A stretch of 64,000 nt of DNA from positions 3,220,001 through 3,284,000 of the forward strand of contig JABWDB010000036.1 of NCBI GenBank assembly GCA_019614645.1, in the 5' to 3' direction. This DNA comes from Stratiolaelaps scimitus. Its lineage: Eukaryota > Arthropoda > Arachnida > Mesostigmata > Laelapidae. The position numbers and the translations under genes were made by a program. Of the stretch, positions 59,738 to 64,000 are shown one piece after another. Under the pieces are notes generated by a model. It worked only from the letters and a program-made list of their open reading frames with translations. It ran no database searches and was not told where the DNA came from. The stretch's first letter is position 1. Every line of letters starts with the position of its first letter.

Positions 59738-60150
59738 TATAAAAAAAATGTTTGTCAGGGATAGGCACACGTCTGACTCTCTCACAGACATGCAATAACA
59801 TTTTTTTCAATAATTGTATTCAATTAATGATTAATGCTATGAGTGAATCATTTCGAATACAAATGTTTTTTCTATATTTCGGATTCCATTTTGAAGGAAA
59901 TGCTAATTACAGAATAACGTGAGGCAACTGTAACGCCGCAAGTGAGTGTTTTTTGCTTATTCCAGCATTCTATGGTATAATCACTGTGCCAGAAACACCA
60001 GAACATTCTACCTGTACATTGCATCTGAACGTAGAGTTTTTATTACGGATAATACTCACCTAGCAAGAAAGGGACACATAGACAAATAGAGCTGGTTACC
60101 ATTACAACAGAACACCAGGATGCCTACGAACTCTGCACCCTGTAATTAAG
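59738..60150 (+). repeat. Interspersed repeat, copy B
   Basis: Diverged relative of 44322-44610 sharing the taaaaaaaa...gtca...aggcacac left part and acaaatagagctggtta right part. It is about 120 bp longer in the middle. Confidence 0.6.
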
Positions 60151-60286
60151 GGGTTTCGTAACCGGCTTAGTACAAGAATTTGTCATTGCCGGATAATCGA
60201 GTACTTAATAATAATAATAATAATGGGCAGATCGTTATAGATCGGATAGATTGAGCAATTAGAAGGATCAGAAGACTCTTTTGCGT

Positions 60287-60289
<3 letters not shown>

Positions 60290-60320
<31 letters not shown>
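60290..60320. repeat. (TA)n microsatellite
   Basis: About 30 bp of uninterrupted TA dinucleotides. Confidence 0.92.
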
Positions 60321-60322
<2 letters not shown>

Positions 60323-60679
60323 GAATCCTTTGTCATCTCAATCATCATGTAGATACAATGATTTTTTTAGTATCAAGCCCAGACTTATTTATTGATCAAC
60401 ATTTCACAACATTCCTTCCCTTCTTAGTATTGAGGTATTTCGTCAATCATAAGTGTTATTCTTGAGTCTGACATTCAGACGAAGTGGTGGGTGACGATTC
60501 CGTTCTGGATATCGAAATCGGATTGGAGAACATTCAGAAAGTAGTTGTGAAGGTGTCCGTTCTACATTACAATACTTTTGATTGTTGAGATAGCATAATG
60601 AGAAAGCCGACTTTGGAGGGGTTTCTGGTATAGACTTATGACCTAATTAATTAATATGACTTCTCCAGGTCAGTACTCC

Positions 60680-61500
60680 GACCTACACTTCAAATAGCAC
60701 TTTACCAATCCTGCGATTCATAGTTCCAATCGTTCAAGTTGGTTTTCGAGGATTGCGATAATCATTAACGAGCACCATATGGCCAGGTAGCCATTGTGTT
60801 TTTAGGCTATTTGTGTCAATTGTTCGTTGTTTTATGTCATCTTCTCTCTTCTCTTCCCGGATTCAATCCCGACTCACACGAATTTCTCGATGTAACAAAA
60901 GCTTGGCCGGCGTTGAGCCTTCCGCGTTTGGTGACGCTCGATATGACAGTTAGATAGATATACGTAGTAGTTCAGCAATGGTGAATGTTTCGCTTAGTGC
61001 TGTATAGGTACGTTCCAATGTATCCACGAAACATTCTGTCAACCCATCGATTGTGAATGCAAGGGCGGTGTTCGTATGTGTTTAGTCGCAATGGATTTGC
61101 AGAAGCCTTCGAATGCTTGTGATGTGAATTGTGTGCCGTTGTCCGTTCTAAGTGCAAGTGGATTGCCGAAGAGAGCGAATACTTCTCGTAATTTGTTAAT
61201 TTTCGTAGAAGATCTGGCCGAGTGTAAATTTCTGGCCAATTTGAGAATGCGTCAACCATTACTAGGAACATTCGACCATATATAGGACCTTGGCAAAGTC
61301 TATGTGAATTCGTTCCATAAATTTGCTCGCTTTAGGCCATGCTTGTATTGGGATACGATGGGAATGTTTTGAAGCTATTTTGTCAAGTTCAGTTGTGTAC
61401 AAAATTACTGATGTTGGTATCGATTCCGGGCCAGTAGATGTGGGCTCGTTCGGTTCTTTTCATGCGGGTCATGCCAGGAGAACCCTTATGCAAGCTTGTT
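60680..61500 (-). mobile_element. Gypsy-type retrotransposon integrase remnant
   Basis: Minus-strand pieces in canonical order, in shifting frames: LHKGSPGMTRM and YWPGID (zinc-binding region), RIHIDFA, LVMVDAFSNWPEI (first catalytic Asp), RTDNGTQFTSQAFEGF (second catalytic Asp), LSYRASPNAEGSTPAKLL, and a C-terminal domain with WLPGHMV. Frameshifts lie near 61285 and 61215, with stop codons in the zinc-binding and C-terminal parts. The layout is typical of Ty3/gypsy elements. No long terminal repeats, protease or reverse transcriptase were seen nearby, so this is a solitary dead fragment. Confidence 0.9.
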
Positions 61501-61764
61501 TTGTTTGAGGATCTGCTGAGTGTAATACATCATTGTGTATGAAAATCCGGGTCTTTACAAATAAAGATGATAGAATGGGTAATACTGTGAAAGAACGTCA
61601 CCGTCAAGGACTGATGTTTGTCTTGATGGCTCGTCTTGATGGCTTGTGTGTGCGAGCGAATGTGATCGCTTATTGTAGTACTAATGAACTTGGTCATGAC
61701 AGGTAAATTATCACTTCGTTGGCCATATTTTGAACAATATCACATGGAATAATTTCCAGGGATT

Positions 61765-61955
61765 ATTGGGGGGGGTAAGGGAATTAGATGGGACCGGGTC
61801 TGAGGCCGACAATGTCCCGAGGGGGGCGATGGCATTGCCCCTCTGCAAAGCGAGGGATAGGCGAGGGATAGGCGAGGGATAGGTGTCCCCGTTGGCGCAG
61901 ATTCTATGGCTTCGAGGAAGTTCGCAGTGAGGGGGCCGTGTCTACGCTAGTAGGG
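61765..61955 (-). mobile_element. Non-LTR retrotransposon-like 3' end, copy 2
   Basis: Diverged copy of 41137-41335: shared tcgaggaagttcgcagtgag, tctgaggccgacaatgtcc-like and C-rich 3' tail blocks. Coding potential is lost. A short unit gcgagggatag is repeated about three times in tandem inside it (61851-61882), an expansion not present in copy 1. Confidence 0.7.
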
Positions 61956-63290
61956 CTGTCAGTAAAAACACGTCCGGCAAATACGAGAAATACGGCGGCT
62001 GCGGGCAGCTGAGGAACAGCCCTCAGCCCTCAACAGAGTAATTCAGTAATAGGGCAAAACAAATTTCTTCACCAATGATGACCAGAAATCAGGGAAATTC
62101 AGGGAAGTTTTATTTGTGGCCATCTATTTGGGTTCACGCCGAGTGTCTTAGTGGGATGTGGTGGTGGCTTCGTCCCGATTGCGTAGTTTCCGATACACAT
62201 GAAGGACCTACAAGATGATCTCGTCGTAATCAGAGTTCTTCCGAGCGAGATCATGAAGTTATGTTCTTGCGAACAGTGCCCACTGTTGAGAACAGCTACC
62301 AGGACTTCAGCTCTACTGTAGCCATAGCAAGCAAACGAAACTCGTTGTTTTCACAGCAGCGACACTGCTGCTGTGAACACTCGCTTAGGACAGTGCTTCA
62401 TCGTGCTACAAGAAGTCTCCTTTATATATAATTACAGAAACTATATTATACAAATATTTCTGTCCATTTTTTAATGTTCAACCGGTGAATTGCTGGAACA
62501 GATATGGCAACGTAGTGAAGATCATGATTCCTGTTGAGGAAAATTTATTTCTTTCGCGTTTTGATGAACGAAAGAGTTCGGCAATAGAAACATTATTCTT
62601 TCAAATGGGACAATATGGCGCTGAGGCATCATTAATTATTAATTTATATTTATTATTAATCTACAATTTATTTTTTCTCTAAACAAATGGTACTAAACTC
62701 TTACATATTTATTAGAAAGTATTGTTAGCCCTATTCATTTTAACGTATAACCTAGTATTACTATTATTTGTGGGCCTTTTCATACAACGCGTATCCCGAT
62801 CACATCGTTTTTGTATATGAAATAAATTTCAATTTCTGAGTGAAAACAGATCAAAAGCGATATTCATTCAACCCTCGCGAGTAGTTGGGTTCTCGTTACC
62901 CCTGCATGAATAGTCGTCAGGTAATGTGCCTTGAGAACAACAAATCTGAAGAATATCGTAGAAGAGTTTGAGATGATGTTATACGCATTGCAACTGAATA
63001 ATGTTGTATGTCAATATCCAATCTGACAGCCGTAATGGCACAAATGATAATGTTGGTGTGACCAGTGAGTATGTTGATTAGATATCAGCGAGATGTTTAT
63101 TAGATATTCGAAGGGAGACGACCCACATCCTCCCTCCCTCCACGACGGGACAACAGAACCGACGCAAGTGCCACCATTCGAAACTCACGAGCTACAGGAG
63201 GAACTCGCACCACGTGCGTGCGTGGTATTTTTCTCTCGATATAGGGTTTAGTGCCAGGTATCGCCGCAGCCTTGAGGTCCCTCACTGAAG
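61956..63290. other. Unassigned AT-rich sequence
   Basis: A gcagcgacactgctgctg dyad near 62356-62373, a short plus-strand frame at 62485-62682 without recognisable content, and AT-rich sequence. No gene is supported. Confidence 0.45.
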
Positions 63291-63363
63291 TCTTGGCCCC
63301 TCTCCTTCAGCTTCAGCTCCAGCTCGCCACCCTCCTAGCCGCCCTCAAACCCCGCCCCTCTTC

Positions 63364-63701
63364 ATGAACCCAGATCCCATCACCCAGCCCGAGACGCCAC
63401 AGACCCCCCCCTTGTCCCGTGCCCGCATTGCGAGGGCAGATTCATCCGGCGCGGCCTTAATAGGCACATAACGGTGCGGCACCCGGAGGTCGGTTCGGTG
63501 CCTCAGCAAAGTCTACCACCTCAACCGCTCGAGCTGCGGCTACAGGCGTCACAAAAGCATTGCCCCAAAGGCTACGCGTTCCCTAGTCGCCGTGGCCCTC
63601 ACAGACGTGCTCCGGGACGTTCATACCAATTAGTGACAGTATTATTGCGGTCTTGGGACTTACGTCGAGATAGAGTACATCGGCTTGTCCAAAATCAGTA
63701 G
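63364..63701 (+). mobile_element. Zinc-finger-encoding retroelement fragment (tentative)
   Basis: A plus-strand frame has CPHCEGRFIRRGLNRH followed by ITVRH: a C2H2-like finger (C-x2-C-x11-H-x4-H) with a Pro/Gln-rich stretch before it. Fingers of this type occur near the N-terminus of R2/NeSL-group non-LTR retrotransposon proteins. An ATG at 63364 lies in a different frame; the two frames meet at a C8 tract (63404-63411), consistent with a 1-bp slippage. The frame ends at a TAG near 63701 with no reverse transcriptase following. A truncated cellular zinc-finger gene is the alternative. Confidence 0.45.
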
Positions 63702-64000
63702 TTTTTTTATGTGTGAATTTTTATGTGTGAAATTGAATTTGTCAATAAAAAAGTTGCTCATCGTTGTAAGGGTTATGCAGGGTATCTAGATACAGCTTTG
63801 GTTGTTTCAAAAAAGTGCCAAAATCTGCTTGTGATCTGTGAGCAATGTGAATCGTCTGCCTTGACTGTTCTGTAATTATATACTAAATATATAAGCCTTT
63901 GTTAACAGAAAAGTGAACATTGTTGTCGACGGACTATTTCTGTAATTATAAACCGTGCACCCATAATTATATACCGTGCAGCCATAATTACCCCAGGTGA
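63702..64000. other. AT-rich tail with short repeats
   Basis: Duplicated tttttatgtgtgaa (63704-63730) and a repeated tgtaattata(t/a)a / accgtgca(c/g)ccataatta pattern at 63870-63995. No gene is seen. Confidence 0.6.

Larger units (their letters stand above)
58990..60660. other. 5' flank of the membrane glycoprotein gene and unassigned sequence
   Basis: Immediately upstream of exon 1 the minus-strand frame stays open to about 59079 without an ATG. Further up lie repeat copy B (59738-60150), (AAT)n at 60207-60224 and (TA)n at 60290-60320. No promoter element is clear. Confidence 0.45.

Noticed and set aside
1..64000. CRISPR arrays, operons, prophage or other bacterial systems
   Set aside because: Introns, microsatellites and eukaryotic transposons show this is a nuclear eukaryotic sequence. 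No regularly spaced repeat array was seen.

Overview
This is a eukaryotic nuclear window, most likely from an arthropod. It has split genes with GT-AG introns, long AT-rich intergenic or intronic sequence, many (TA)n, (AAT)n, (CT)n and (CA)n microsatellites, trinucleotide-rich GC patches, and several classes of arthropod-type transposable element. CpG dinucleotides do not look depleted by eye. A mite or other chelicerate is a reasonable guess from the overall texture, but no marker in the window proves it. There are no operons, ribosome binding sites or CRISPR arrays.

Region 1 (about 1-25.3 kb) has no coding exon I can recognise. It alternates AT-rich sequence with GC- and CpG-richer patches full of CAG/CAA/GCC/GGT triplets (about 1.0-3.4, 6.4-7.3, 9.6-10.5, 16.3-17.0 and 19.5-21.0 kb). 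It lies downstream of the first two coding exons of a minus-strand filamin-type gene (25346-25893), so part or all of it may be a very long intron of that gene.

Region 2 (about 26-38 kb) holds the 5' flank of the filamin-like gene and more triplet-rich patches (27.3-28.7, 29.3-30.2, 33.5-34.8 and 36.4-37.0 kb). I see no credible gene and no transposon coding sequence there.

Region 3 (about 38-64 kb) has a different character. It is dense in decayed transposable elements: an internally deleted mariner with both terminal inverted repeats and TA duplications (41937-42657), two tRNA-derived SINE copies, BEL/Pao and gypsy integrase remnants, non-LTR retrotransposon fragments, and a Tc3-like transposase broken by a piece of 18S rDNA. 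Threaded through it on the minus strand is a seven-exon gene (58989 down to 45837). The exons join with consistent phases into a 772-codon type II membrane glycoprotein: acidic cytosolic tail, one membrane span, a cysteine-rich stalk, and a large ectodomain of no family I know. The transposon remnants at 47-58 kb lie in its introns.

The best candidates for something undescribed are that membrane protein, with a possible 9-nt tandem splice acceptor inside its membrane-span coding sequence, and the Tc3/18S rDNA chimera, whose transposase fragment is folded back as a hairpin at both ends.
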